Notes: generated by a model not told the origin, from the letters alone. A stretch of 30,333 bases of DNA from CAYLYM01 sp964387645 (GCA_964387645.1 CAYLYM010000040.1:1-30333), one strand, 5' to 3'. Counted from the stretch's first letter, positions 16,023-24,895 are shown. Program-made: numbers and translations.

Positions 16023-16409
16023 TCAAAAATGGTCATGAACACTACAATCTACACTAAACTGTCCGGCATCAGCATCGATAATTTCTATAATATATTCTCC
16101 TCCAGAAGGACACTCGGGTATCCTACCATCATTAAACCAATCTGCAGCTGAAGCCGGTAAAGTTCCTCCGTCCGACAATCCAAGATCTGTTGTTAAAGAA
16201 GCTGAACCTTTCTCCAGCAGAGTTTGGGAATATTTCATAATAATAGCAGCTTCTATAGCTTTTACATTTGCCAGACAGGCATTTTTTTGAGCCTGGGCGC
16301 TCATGTTAAAATATTTTGGTACCGCTATAGCCGCCAGAATTCCTAAAATGATGATTACTACAATTAATTCGATCATCGTGAAGCCTTTTTGATTGGAATA
16401 AATTTTCAT
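16023..16409 (-). CDS. pilA: Major type IV pilin / pseudopilin
   Basis: A 128-residue prepilin. A short basic leader ends in the cleavage site KG-FTMIELIVVIIILGI, with Glu at +5 of the mature chain and the usual hydrophobic helix that both anchors the subunit and forms the pilus core. The globular part has NACLANVKAIEAAIIMKYS, then FNDGRIPECPSGGEYII and FSVDCSVHDH, with cysteines that may form a disulfide. The ATG follows a purine-rich AAGGAGGTAAG-like site. It is placed directly after pilB-pilD-pilC, a frequent position for the major subunit, and is the only pilin in this block; the minor ones are at 23989-26117. The small C-terminal domain also resembles GspG-like pseudopilins. Confidence 0.9.
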   Translation of the reverse strand: MKIYSNQKGFTMIELIVVIIILGILAAIAVPKYFNMSAQAQKNACLANVKAIEAAIIMKYSQTLLEKGSASLTTDLGLSDGGTLPASAADWFNDGRIPECPSGGEYIIEIIDADAGQFSVDCSVHDHF

Positions 16410-16446
16410 GGAAACTTACCTCCTTATTTTGTTTAATGATTTAATT

Positions 16447-17655
16447 TTATTGAGCTAAACTCATCAAATCCCACATAGGTAAAAATATAGCCAAAGCTAA
16501 AATAAAAACCATTCCTCCCAAAATCACCGTTACTACCGGTTCAATTAACGAGGTCATATTATTCACCATTTCATTTACTTCCATATCGTAATAATTCGAA
16601 ACACTTTCTAACATTTCATCTAAAGAACCTGACTTTTCGCCAATAGCAACCATCTCTACTATAAATGGAGAAAAATACAAACTTTGACGTAAAGAACCAG
16701 CGATGCTTTCGCCGAATTTTACCCGTTCCAATACTTTCTGGATTTCACGCCGATATACTTCATTTTCAATATTTTCACTCATTGTCTCGAAAGCCTGAAC
16801 TACTGGTATACCGGTACGATTCATTGTAAAAAACAATTTTGCAAAGCGGGAAATACTTACTTTTCGTAGTAATCCACCTAAAATTGGCAAATCTAACAAA
16901 AATTTATGCAAATAATACCGACCTCTATTTGTTTTAGAGTACCAAAAAAGCGAAAATGCAACACTCAAAATCGTAAATACCAAATAAAAAGAATATTCTG
17001 TGATTAACCTGTAAATAGTAATCAACAATCGTGTGGGTAAAGGCAGTTCCAATCCGCTGGAAGTGAATATTGGAATAAAATTGGGTATAACCATTGTAAT
17101 AAATATAATAAATGCAAAAATTAATCCAAAAATCACTAACAAAGGATAACGAAGAGCTTTTTTCACATTCTGTCGAATTTTGTTTTCTTCTTCCAGATAT
17201 CGATATAAATATCTCAAAGTGTCTTCGAGAGTGCCGCTAAGTTCTCCCACTTTAACAGAATTGACATAGAGAGGCGGAAATATCTTCGGAAATTGGGATA
17301 AGGCAGCCGACAACGAATTACCCTGTTCAATTTCTACTACTAATTGTCCTATTATAGTTTTAAAAGATGAATCGCTTGTTTGCTCTTTAATAGCATTTAA
17401 GCTTATTAAAATTGGGATACCTGATTTAATCAAAGTATAAAGTTGTTTAGTGAATAAAACAACATCTTTAGCTTTAACTCGGCGAGGGAATTTGACTACC
17501 GATTTTTGAGTAGAAAGTTGCTTAATTTCTACGGGAATAAGATTCAACTTTTGGAGATGTTGAATCACATCTCTCTCACTTGGTGCAACAATTTCACTTG
17601 TAATAGCTTTTCCACTGCTATTTATAGCCTTGTATCGAAAATTTGGCATCTCCAT
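16447..17655 (-). CDS. pilC: Type IV pilus inner-membrane platform protein
   Basis: A 402-residue polytopic protein of the PilC/GspF family, the platform between the ATPases and the growing pilus. The N-terminal region is MPNFRYKAINSSGKAITSEI. Two T2SSF domains follow, the first at about 68-190 (VVLFTKQLYTLIKSGIPILI; LSGTLEDTLRYLYRYLEEEN) and the second at about 272-395 (SRFAKLFFTMNRTGIPVVQA; IGEKSGSLDEMLESVSNYYD), with membrane helices at about 172-192, 220-238 and 375-397. It starts six bases after pilD; ATG 17649 is a possible alternative start. The length matches the family. Confidence 0.95.
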   Translation of the reverse strand: MEMPNFRYKAINSSGKAITSEIVAPSERDVIQHLQKLNLIPVEIKQLSTQKSVVKFPRRVKAKDVVLFTKQLYTLIKSGIPILISLNAIKEQTSDSSFKTIIGQLVVEIEQGNSLSAALSQFPKIFPPLYVNSVKVGELSGTLEDTLRYLYRYLEEENKIRQNVKKALRYPLLVIFGLIFAFIIFITMVIPNFIPIFTSSGLELPLPTRLLITIYRLITEYSFYLVFTILSVAFSLFWYSKTNRGRYYLHKFLLDLPILGGLLRKVSISRFAKLFFTMNRTGIPVVQAFETMSENIENEVYRREIQKVLERVKFGESIAGSLRQSLYFSPFIVEMVAIGEKSGSLDEMLESVSNYYDMEVNEMVNNMTSLIEPVVTVILGGMVFILALAIFLPMWDLMSLAQ

Positions 17656-17661
17656 TCTCTC

Positions 17662-18435
17662 CTAACCATGTACGGGTACAAATAAACTCCAGTACCATTT
17701 TAATAGTGTCGGTCCACAATAAAGAAACGTTAATGATCCAATTGCTAAAAAAGGCGCCAGTGAAATATATTTGGGAACCCTATATTTTCCTGTAAAGGAA
17801 AGGAGCAGTACGATAATCATGGCATATATAAAGCCCAGAAAAAGAGCTAAAAGTACCATTTTCCACCCTAAATAAAATCCAATCACGGCAGCAAACTTCA
17901 CATCACCCATTCCCATACTCTCTTTTTTGAATAATAATTCACCCAGGATTGCAAAAAATAACATAAAGAGACCACCAGCCAGAAAACCACCAATTGCCTC
18001 TCTCCATGGTTGAACAGAAAAGAACAAGTTAAAACAAACCCCATAAGCAAGTAGATAAAGAAGAATACGATTGTAAACGAGTTGAAAAAAAAGATCTATA
18101 AAACTAATAACTATTAGAAAATATATAAAAATTGTATAATGAAAGAATTCAGAACTCCATCCAAATTTATAATACGATGCAATAGTTAAAAACGCTGTGA
18201 GTAATTCAACTAATAAATAGCGAGTTGATATTGGTTGATGACAATAATGACATTTTCCCCTTAAAATGATAAAACTAATAATAGGAATTTTGTGATAAAA
18301 TGGAATGGGAGTGCTGCACTTAGGACAAAATGAACCGGGTTTAACCAGGGAAATATTCCTTGGAATTCGATAAATACAAACATTTAAAAAACTTCCAACA
18401 ACTGCACCCAAAACAAAAAGAAATATATAATCCAT
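17662..18435 (-). CDS. pilD: Prepilin peptidase / N-methyltransferase
   Basis: A 257-residue integral membrane aspartic protease that cleaves prepilin leaders and N-methylates the new N-terminus. The N-terminal methyltransferase part has GAVVGSFLNVCIYRIPRNIS and the tetracysteine site CPKC (residues about 37-40) and CHYC (about 63-66). The catalytic aspartates lie in ISFIDLFFQLVYNRI and GMGDVKFAAVIGFYLGWK (the GxGD motif). About seven or eight hydrophobic segments are visible. I chose ATG 18435, which has GAGG seven bases upstream; an in-frame GTG three bases earlier is possible. It starts nine bases after pilB. It probably processes the pilin at 16023 and the minor pilins at 23989 and 24419. 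Confidence 0.95.
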   Translation of the reverse strand: MDYIFLFVLGAVVGSFLNVCIYRIPRNISLVKPGSFCPKCSTPIPFYHKIPIISFIILRGKCHYCHQPISTRYLLVELLTAFLTIASYYKFGWSSEFFHYTIFIYFLIVISFIDLFFQLVYNRILLYLLAYGVCFNLFFSVQPWREAIGGFLAGGLFMLFFAILGELLFKKESMGMGDVKFAAVIGFYLGWKMVLLALFLGFIYAMIIVLLLSFTGKYRVPKYISLAPFLAIGSLTFLYCGPTLLKWYWSLFVPVHG

Positions 18436-18444
18436 CACATCACC

Positions 18445-20751
18445 TCACACAAGCTTCATATTAAGTTTGGATGAATTTGATCCTTCACCTGAATTTTTAA
18501 ATGGACGATTTTTCGAACGTCTCAATAACCGTTTAATTCTTGCCAGCAATACATTAGGATTATATGGTTTACTAATATAATCATCAGCTCCTATTTCCAG
18601 AGCTTTTACTTCATTATCAGGTCCATTCAAAGAGGTTAACATTAAAACAGGAATTGTCGCTGTCGAGAGGTTTTTTCTCAGGTAACTTAAGAATTCATAT
18701 CCATCCATATTGGGCATCATGACATCCAGAATAATTAAATCTACATGTTTTTTATTAACTATCTCCATGGCTTTCAGACCGTCTTCAGCCTCCAGAAGCT
18801 TCCAGTTTGTTTTCTTTTCAATCAAAATTCTCACCATTTTGCGCATTCCATGATTGTCCTCGACTAATAGAATAACTGGGGGTCGATCTTCTTCTTCAGA
18901 TTCAAACGCAGCATCTGATTCGGCCTCTGGTTTTTCTTCCAAATTACTTTGTTTTGTATCTTTATTTATATCGTTCCTTTGAATCTTCGATAAATTGGTT
19001 TGAGTAATAATTGTTTCATGGGAAGTATCAGATTCATTTAACTTTAATACCCCTTCTTGACCAAATGAATCTGGATTAATAATGCGTAACACTTCCTTAT
19101 AATCCGTAATACCTTCAGCAATGTGTCTTAATGCATCTTCGTATAAATTTTTAAATCCTTTTTTCCTTGCTGCTTTATGGATTTGATAAATAGAAGCCCC
19201 TGAAGCTATGAGGTCTTTTAATTCTTCATCTAACAATAAAATCTCATAAACTCCAATTCGACCTTTGTAACCAGTAAATCCACATTTTGGGCAACCTTTA
19301 GCATGATAAAAACGCGGTTCTAATCTCAGGTTAGAAATAAAAGGAATTAACTTCTTTTCGACATCATCGGGTTGGATCTCCACTTTACAATATGGACATA
19401 ATTTTCTTAACAAGCGTTGAGCTAAAACAGCTTCTAAAGAAGAAGCAACTTTGTAAACATCTATCCCCATATCGATGAGCCGAGTAATTGCACCAAAGGA
19501 ATCGTTTGTATGTAATGTGCTCAAAACCAGATGTCCAGTAAGAGCCGCTTGGACAGCAATTTCAGCAGTTTCTTCATCCCGAATCTCACCCACTAAAATA
19601 ACATCCGGATCTTGACGTAAAAATGATCGTAGTGCAGATGCAAATGTAATTCCTGCCTTGGGATTGACCTGTACCTGGTTAATACCTTCTATCATATATT
19701 CGATGGGATCCTCAATAGTAAGAATGTTATTTGTAGTATTTTTTATACGATTAAGTGCTGCATATAAAGTAGTCGTTTTTCCAGAACCAGTTGGTCCTGT
19801 GACAAGAATCATTCCTTGTGTTTTATTGAAACATTTCTTTAATAGTTCTAAATTTTCACCTCTAACACCTAATTGTTCAAAAGAAACTTGTGCTTTACGA
19901 TTATCCAAAATACGAATAACTACCTTTTCACCAAAAGTTGTAGGAAGAACTGAAATTCTTAAATCAATATCAACATTATCATGTACAACCTTGGCTTTTC
20001 CGTCTTGAGGCTTTCTGGTTTCAGCGATATTAAGGTTCGAGATAATTTTCAATCGGCTTACAAGTGCAGAATGAACACTTTTAGGCACCTCTAGGATATT
20101 ACGAAGAATTCCATCGATACGATAACGAACCAAAACAATTTTTTCTTTAGGTTCAATATGAATATCACTAGCATCATGTTCAATTGCATCGCCAATAATG
20201 ATACTTACCAATTTGACAACAGGAGAATCACCTTCACCTTCCCCGAAAATTTTAACAGCTTTATCAAATTTAGCCCTGTCTACAAGATTATCGATAAATT
20301 TATCTGGTGAATAGAATTCCTCAATTTTGTTTTGGACCTGGTCCTTGAAAGCAAAGAATGTTTTAACAAACTTTCCGGTTATATAAGCTATTTCTTTTTC
20401 TGCATCTAAATCAAACGGATTAACAAAAGCTACTGCAATATGGTCTTCTTTGAGATTGAATGGAAATACCAGAAACTTTCGACACAGACTTTCGGGCACC
20501 TGTTCTAATGCGACTGGATTTACCTCAATCATATCAAGATTAACATATGGAATTTGAAGGATATTCTCCACAAAAACAGCTATATCCTCCCGATTAAGAT
20601 GACCGCTATTAACCAGGACGTCAGCAAAATAATCCTGATCAGCATGCCGCGCCCGCATTTCATTTAAAAAATCTTCATCGATTATATGATAATCCAAAAG
20701 AGCTTTGGCCAACCACTCATCTTCAAACTTATGTTTAGTATTGACACGCAT
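18445..20751 (-). CDS. pilB: Pilus assembly ATPase PilB fused to a response-regulator receiver domain
   Basis: A 768-residue protein, about 200 longer than ordinary PilB. Residues 1-150 are an MshEN/T2SSE_N-like domain. Residues about 170-560 are the GspE/PilB ATPase: DASDIHIEPKEKIVLVRYRI, Walker A GPTGSGKTTT at about 317, EDPIEYMIEG, Walker B RQDPDVILVGEIRDEETAEI, STLHTND and a CPYC...CPKC zinc site. An acidic, Ser/Glu-rich linker (about 565-622) follows, then a receiver domain (about 625-750): VILLVEDNHGMRK, phosphoacceptor Asp near 676 in IILDVMMPNMDG, Thr near 706, Lys near 728 in DDYISKPYNP. All key receiver residues are kept, so phosphorylation could tune pilus extension; no kinase gene is visible in the window. 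First gene of the pilB-D-C-pilin block. Confidence 0.95.
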   Translation of the reverse strand: MRVNTKHKFEDEWLAKALLDYHIIDEDFLNEMRARHADQDYFADVLVNSGHLNREDIAVFVENILQIPYVNLDMIEVNPVALEQVPESLCRKFLVFPFNLKEDHIAVAFVNPFDLDAEKEIAYITGKFVKTFFAFKDQVQNKIEEFYSPDKFIDNLVDRAKFDKAVKIFGEGEGDSPVVKLVSIIIGDAIEHDASDIHIEPKEKIVLVRYRIDGILRNILEVPKSVHSALVSRLKIISNLNIAETRKPQDGKAKVVHDNVDIDLRISVLPTTFGEKVVIRILDNRKAQVSFEQLGVRGENLELLKKCFNKTQGMILVTGPTGSGKTTTLYAALNRIKNTTNNILTIEDPIEYMIEGINQVQVNPKAGITFASALRSFLRQDPDVILVGEIRDEETAEIAVQAALTGHLVLSTLHTNDSFGAITRLIDMGIDVYKVASSLEAVLAQRLLRKLCPYCKVEIQPDDVEKKLIPFISNLRLEPRFYHAKGCPKCGFTGYKGRIGVYEILLLDEELKDLIASGASIYQIHKAARKKGFKNLYEDALRHIAEGITDYKEVLRIINPDSFGQEGVLKLNESDTSHETIITQTNLSKIQRNDINKDTKQSNLEEKPEAESDAAFESEEEDRPPVILLVEDNHGMRKMVRILIEKKTNWKLLEAEDGLKAMEIVNKKHVDLIILDVMMPNMDGYEFLSYLRKNLSTATIPVLMLTSLNGPDNEVKALEIGADDYISKPYNPNVLLARIKRLLRRSKNRPFKNSGEGSNSSKLNMKLV

Positions 20752-20770
20752 ATCTTTACCTTCTTAATAT
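20741..20770 (+). promoter_or_regulatory. Promoter of the RluA-family gene inside the pilB start
   Basis: On the plus strand, TTGACA at 20741-20746 lies within the first codons of pilB on the other strand. A TAATAT-like -10 box (20765-20770) follows at 18 bases. Transcription would start near 20777, giving an untranslated leader of about 25 bases. The divergent pilB promoter must overlap this short region. Confidence 0.5.
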
Positions 20771-20801
20771 TTCTGTGATTTTTTTAACTATAGTTTCAAT
20801 T

Positions 20802-21755
20802 ATGAAAACGATTAAAATTCACATTGATCAAAATATCTCATCGAATAGACTTGATAAATTAATTCATACGTTTTATCCTGACATATCCAGACGACACGCC
20901 AAACGATTAATTGACCGTGGCAGTGTCTTCGTGAACGGCAAAAGAATTCGTCGAGCTTCTTTCATCATCAAACCACCATGCAACATCAGCATTCACCTGA
21001 AAGAAAATAAAGATATTGAAGATGCAAGCCATCAAATCCATTGGTCCGACCTTGTTATTTATCGTGATGATTATCTCCTAGTTGTAAATAAACCTGCCGG
21101 AATCCCAACAGCTCCCACTTTGGATTCGGCAGTGCACAACACTTACTATTATTTACAAAAGGCACAAATTCTTCCTCACAAATTTTATCCATTCCATCGC
21201 CTCGATAAAGACACCACTGGTGTACTTTTAATTCCTTTGCGTAAATCTTTAGCACGATCTTTAAATCAACAACTTCAAAATCATGAAATTAAAAAAAGAT
21301 ATCTTGCCCTCTGCCAGGGCGAACCCTCTGCCTCTGAATGGACTGTCGAAGGTTTTATCCAGAGGTCTAACCAACCACCATTTAGGCCAATCTTCACGTC
21401 AAAATCTTCCAGCGGCATGTCTAACTCTTCCACTTCGTTTAAAGTTATACTTTTTAATAAAGAAAAACATATTGCTTTAATCGAAGCCATACCTCATACC
21501 GGTCGCTATCATCAAATTCGTTTACATTTAGAATTCAGTTCGCTTCCTGTAATTGGCGATAAACAACATGGTAAACTACCTGTTCCCTCATTCATTACTC
21601 AATTTGGATTTAAACCCCGAATGATGCTTCACTCTTATGAAATTTCTTTTTTCCATCAACTCAAACAACATCAAGTAACTTTTCAGGCTCCTCTTCCAGT
21701 TGACTTTTCCATCATACTCCAAAAAATCTTCCAAATATCCGAGAATATATTTTAA
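20802..21755 (+). CDS. RluA-family RNA pseudouridine synthase (RluC/RluD type)
   Basis: A 317-residue enzyme that isomerises uridine to pseudouridine in RNA, most likely 23S rRNA. An S4 RNA-binding domain spans about 10-75 (SSNRLDKLIHTFYPDISRRH; LIDRGSVFVNGKRIRRASF). The catalytic domain follows, with the family motif FHRLDKDTTGVLLI (catalytic Asp in HRLD), VVNKPAGIPTAPT before it and HTGRYHQIRLHLEF after it. I chose ATG 20802 over an upstream in-frame GTG (20775) because the latter lies at the predicted transcription start and would add a hydrophobic tail foreign to the family. No clear ribosome site precedes the ATG. The precise target uridine cannot be told from sequence, so no symbol is given. 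Confidence 0.9.
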   Translation: MKTIKIHIDQNISSNRLDKLIHTFYPDISRRHAKRLIDRGSVFVNGKRIRRASFIIKPPCNISIHLKENKDIEDASHQIHWSDLVIYRDDYLLVVNKPAGIPTAPTLDSAVHNTYYYLQKAQILPHKFYPFHRLDKDTTGVLLIPLRKSLARSLNQQLQNHEIKKRYLALCQGEPSASEWTVEGFIQRSNQPPFRPIFTSKSSSGMSNSSTSFKVILFNKEKHIALIEAIPHTGRYHQIRLHLEFSSLPVIGDKQHGKLPVPSFITQFGFKPRMMLHSYEISFFHQLKQHQVTFQAPLPVDFSIILQKIFQISENIF

Positions 21756-22054
21756 CAAACTACGTGCCAATATTTTAATTATTTGACAAAACATAATTTA
21801 GAGCAAGAAGAAAAATTGAAGTGATTAAATTTCCTACATTTTTAGGGAAAAATTCTGACTGGATTTTCGTCAGATGACGAAGAATTTTCTGTAAAAAATT
21901 TTATTTGAGACGATTTTTTAAAATTGGAACAAAATTCTAAGCAGGCGATCAATCAACTGGTAGAGAAAAATCCTTCCTAATTCTTTTTCAACAAAAACGA
22001 ATATATTTTATAAATTATGAATCCTCCTCTTGCCCAAAAAAAATATGATTCTTT
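21756..22054. other. Convergent intergenic region with overlapping inverted repeats
   Basis: About 300 AT-rich bases between two convergent genes. TCTGAC (21854-21859) can pair with GTCAGA (21869-21874), while TTCGTCA (21866-21872) is an inverted repeat of TGACGAA (21875-21881). The two options share GTCA and exclude each other. Outer arms AAAATTCT and AGAATTTT flank them. No strong T-tailed terminator is seen for either gene. Confidence 0.35.
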
Positions 22055-23449
22055 TTATTTTACTTTCTTCATTCGGGCAACAAAGGAACCATCCATCTGA
22101 TGCTTATGTGGAAATGTCTGAACAAAATATTTATTTATCAAATATTTATCAGGTATCATTCCTCGTAATTCTTCTAATTGAACATTTGGATTTCTTTCAA
22201 GAAATTCTTCAATAACCTTTTCGTTCTCTTCTGGTTCAATTGTGCAAGTACTGTAAACAATTATTCCACCAGATTTTAAAGAATTTAATGCGCTTTGTAG
22301 TAAACTCAACTGAACTACCTTCATATTTTGTATATCTTTCTCAGTCCTTTTCCATTTCAAATCGACCCGCTTGCTTAAAACTCCTAAACCAGAACAGGGG
22401 GCATCCACCAATATTCGGTCGAATAATATATTGCATGGCACAAAATTGGAATCAGCTACTATAACCTGAAAGTTTGAATAGCCAAGCCTTTGTAAATTAT
22501 CCCGTGTTAAGCGAATCCTTGAAAGATAGCGATCTAATGCTAAAAGAATTCCTTTATTTTGCATCTTTTCAACAATATATCCAGATTTTCCACCGGGAGC
22601 AGCACACATGTCCAGAATTTTTTCCCCAGGTTGTGGCTCCAATGCTAAAATGGGCAAGCCTGTGCTCACGTCTTGAACTGAAACCCACCCTTTTATCAGA
22701 AAATCCAATTGACGAAATTCGTGGAAATTATCTATCCAAACAAAATTAGGAAAATCTGGGTGAACTTCGTATGAAATTTCATTTTTTCTCAATATATCAA
22801 AAAATTCATCTTGATTAACCAGGTTTTTATTTAATCTAACTGATAATCTGGGTCTTTGATTATTAGCTTCACACAGTTTCCGCACCTCGTCTATTCCCCA
22901 ATATTCTATCCATCTCTGCACCATCCACTTAGGATGAGAAAGTTTAAGTGCAATCTTATCCAAAATTTCTAACTGGGTCTCTAAAATTTCAAGTTTTTTT
23001 TGCTGTCTAAGGAAATTACGTAAAACAGCATTTACCAGATTAGCGGTTTTCTGGTTATATTTTGCCTTAGCAATTTCTACAGCTTCATATAATACTGCAT
23101 AAGGTGGAATTTTCTCTAAAAAAATTAATTGGTAAATCGATGACCTTAAGTTGTTCTTCACATCAATAATAAGATCATCAAATTCACCGAGATACAGTTG
23201 TTGCAGATACCAATCTAATCTACCACGCCAGCGTAGAACACCATTCACAACTTCGGTTACAAATCGCCGATCGTTCTCATCCAGATCTTTCAGTTCCTTT
23301 TCCAGAAGCTTATCTGAAAAAGCTTGACGAGTTTCTACTTTTGTAAGAATGTCTATAATCTTTACTCTGGCATTCATTTGAGATAAATATGATTCCTTTC
23401 CCTCTATTTTTAAAGTTTCTCCTTCCGAAAACATTCCCTCATCTTTCAT
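22055..23449 (-). CDS. rsmB: 16S rRNA m5C methyltransferase
   Basis: A 464-residue SAM-dependent methyltransferase of the RsmB/Sun type (C967 of 16S rRNA in E. coli). An N-terminal NusB-like RNA-binding domain is at about 25-160 (QAFSDKLLEKELKDLDENDR; RFVTEVVNGVLRWRGRLDWY). The catalytic domain contains the SAM site DMCAAPGGKSGYIVEKM, LALDRYLSRIRLTRDNLQRL, motif IV DAPCSGLGVLSKRVDLKWKR and motif VI YSTCTIEPEENEKVIEEFL with the nucleophilic Cys. The length is normal apart from an N-terminal extension of about 24 residues. The true start may be the internal ATG giving MNARVKIIDILTKV, because no good ribosome site precedes 23449. It is convergent with the pseudouridine synthase, and the two rRNA modification genes lie together. 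Confidence 0.93.
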   Translation of the reverse strand: MKDEGMFSEGETLKIEGKESYLSQMNARVKIIDILTKVETRQAFSDKLLEKELKDLDENDRRFVTEVVNGVLRWRGRLDWYLQQLYLGEFDDLIIDVKNNLRSSIYQLIFLEKIPPYAVLYEAVEIAKAKYNQKTANLVNAVLRNFLRQQKKLEILETQLEILDKIALKLSHPKWMVQRWIEYWGIDEVRKLCEANNQRPRLSVRLNKNLVNQDEFFDILRKNEISYEVHPDFPNFVWIDNFHEFRQLDFLIKGWVSVQDVSTGLPILALEPQPGEKILDMCAAPGGKSGYIVEKMQNKGILLALDRYLSRIRLTRDNLQRLGYSNFQVIVADSNFVPCNILFDRILVDAPCSGLGVLSKRVDLKWKRTEKDIQNMKVVQLSLLQSALNSLKSGGIIVYSTCTIEPEENEKVIEEFLERNPNVQLEELRGMIPDKYLINKYFVQTFPHKHQMDGSFVARMKKVK

Positions 23450-23988
23450 CTATTTTTTCAGAATATACATCGACTTCCTCAAAGAAACAAATCTTTGAAT
23501 TTATCCTCCATGCCTATTAATCGACTCTACGTAGGATTAAGAAGTTGATAATATATTGTTTATAATACAGAGCTGTAATTTTATCATAAAGATAAAATAG
23601 AATCGAAGAATTTATATGAATTCATTTTTTTTTAGATAGAATTTTTTCGACCACAAAATCTTTCGATTTCTCCTCGCTGGTAGCATGTATCCTACTTCAT
23701 GGAAAAAACAGCCAGATATGTCATTCTGACCAAAGTAAAGCCAAAAAGAAAAAGGAATTAAAAAATCTGGCTACATTATTTAACGGTTAATATTTGTAAA
23801 AAAATGGTTCAGTAATCTCTTTTCATACTAACATAATAATAGAAGACCTTTTATTTCGCAACTTCAAAAACGAATAAAAAAATGAAAGTTTATTTAAGAA
23901 TTTAAAATATCATTCGATTATAAATTAAAAATAGTTTAATCTACCTTTTTTAGATGCAAAAAGACAAAGCAAGAGAAGGTATATATAA
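23450..23988. other. Intergenic region with a degenerate dispersed-repeat-like segment
   Basis: This 540-base gap between rsmB and the minor pilin genes has no credible ORF. At 23710-23772 AGCCAGAT and ATCTGGCT form inverted ends around a purine-rich centre that begins TGTCATTCTGACCAAAG. The gap must also hold the promoter of the minor pilin operon; I see no convincing hexamers, although the region just upstream of the AGAAGG ribosome site is very AT-rich. Confidence 0.4.
23710..23772. repeat. Imperfect copy of a TGTCATTCTGA...AATCTGG-type intergenic repeat
   Basis: Eight-base inverted ends (23710-23717 and 23765-23772) enclose TCATTCTGACCAAAGTAAAG and a terminal AAATCTGGCTAC. I recall a widespread intergenic element of the form GTCATTCTGAGCGAAGCGAAGAATCT in many bacterial genomes. 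This copy would carry an A-rich insertion of roughly 20 bases. The identification rests on memory of the motif. Confidence 0.35.
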
Positions 23989-24399
23989 ATGAAAAGCCAT
24001 TATGCAAATCTTATAAAAAATGAAAATGGTATTACACTTTTCGAGTTAATCATACTGATTATACTAGCGGGAATTACTTTACCAGCCATTTTTGGTATCA
24101 TGGGACAAATTATTTTATACCATTCTAAGAATGAAATTATTTTAAAATCCGTACATTTAGCCGAATCAAAAATGGAAGAAATATTAGCTTTCAAAAGAGA
24201 AACCAACGATTGGTACAATTCAATTGAAAATTTTTCCGGGACAGAAGAAATAAACGGGGGATACACTCGTAGTATAAATGTAACTCATATTCCTGATTGG
24301 GAATCTTTGAATATTGATGCTTATGAGATAGTGGTGACTGTCTCTCATCCTACTTTAGAAAATAGTTATAGTCTGAAATTGATTTTAACTAAGACTTAA
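23989..24399 (+). CDS. Minor pilin, PilV/GspI-like
   Basis: A 136-residue prepilin: a basic leader ending NENG, cleavage before ITLFELIILIILAGITLPAI with Glu at +5, then a hydrophobic helix and a short globular part. The segment HLAESKMEEILAFK is characteristic of PilV/GspI-type minor pilins, which follow the major pilin in priming complexes. AGAAGG lies nine bases before the ATG. It is first of three plus-strand genes (19 bases before the next) encoding minor pilin-like proteins. Isoleucine replaces the usual Phe at mature +1, which prepilin peptidases tolerate. It is probably processed by pilD at 17662. Confidence 0.85.
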   Translation: MKSHYANLIKNENGITLFELIILIILAGITLPAIFGIMGQIILYHSKNEIILKSVHLAESKMEEILAFKRETNDWYNSIENFSGTEEINGGYTRSINVTHIPDWESLNIDAYEIVVTVSHPTLENSYSLKLILTKT

Positions 24400-24418
24400 A
24401 AAAGAAAATTCAGATATT

Positions 24419-24895
24419 ATGCTATCAATAATTAAAAAACAAAATGGATTTAGCTTAATAGAGTTAGTTATAGCAATTGTAATAACTGGAATTTTTGCAT
24501 CTGTTATTGTAGGTATTGTTGGACAACACTCACAATCGTTTGCCAAAATTTTCAACCAATCTGTGATAATGTCTGAAGGAAGGAAAGCCATGAATCGATT
24601 AAGGATTGATCTTCAGAATTTATCCCCGGACAGTATTTCCATTATGCACCCAGATTTACTAAAATTTAATGATATCAATGGTAACACAATAACATATAAT
24701 TATTCTCAGGACAAATTAAGCCGTAATGACAAAGTAATTGCTCATTTTTTACAATCAGCAACTTTTACATACCTGGACAAATCAAAAAATGAAACTGATG
24801 ATTCACAAAACCTGTGTTACATAAAAGTTAACTTGATTTTTAAACGTAACCAGGAAACTTTTAAGATAGAGGAATTAATTTATGCTCGTAATTAA
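24419..24895 (+). CDS. Minor pilin, PilW/GspJ-like
   Basis: A 158-residue prepilin with leader MLSIIKKQNG and cleavage before FSLIELVIAIVITGIFASVI, Glu at +5. The following region (SEGRKAMNRLRIDLQNL) and a globular domain with LCYIKVNLIFKRN and a terminal EELIYARN fit PilW/GspJ-like minor pilins, where the EGRKAMNRLR block is recurrent. The end overlaps the next gene by 14 bases, which suggests coupled translation. In known systems I-J-K or V-W-X minor pilins form a tip complex that starts pilus assembly, and the gene order here (V-like, W-like, X-like) agrees. Confidence 0.85.
   Translation: MLSIIKKQNGFSLIELVIAIVITGIFASVIVGIVGQHSQSFAKIFNQSVIMSEGRKAMNRLRIDLQNLSPDSISIMHPDLLKFNDINGNTITYNYSQDKLSRNDKVIAHFLQSATFTYLDKSKNETDDSQNLCYIKVNLIFKRNQETFKIEELIYARN

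Noticed and set aside
10309..20751. Type II secretion system instead of type IV pilus
   Set aside because: A PilT with the AxxNLIRE motif, PilM/N/O/P order and no GspL/M-type genes favour a type IV pilus, although individual components resemble both.
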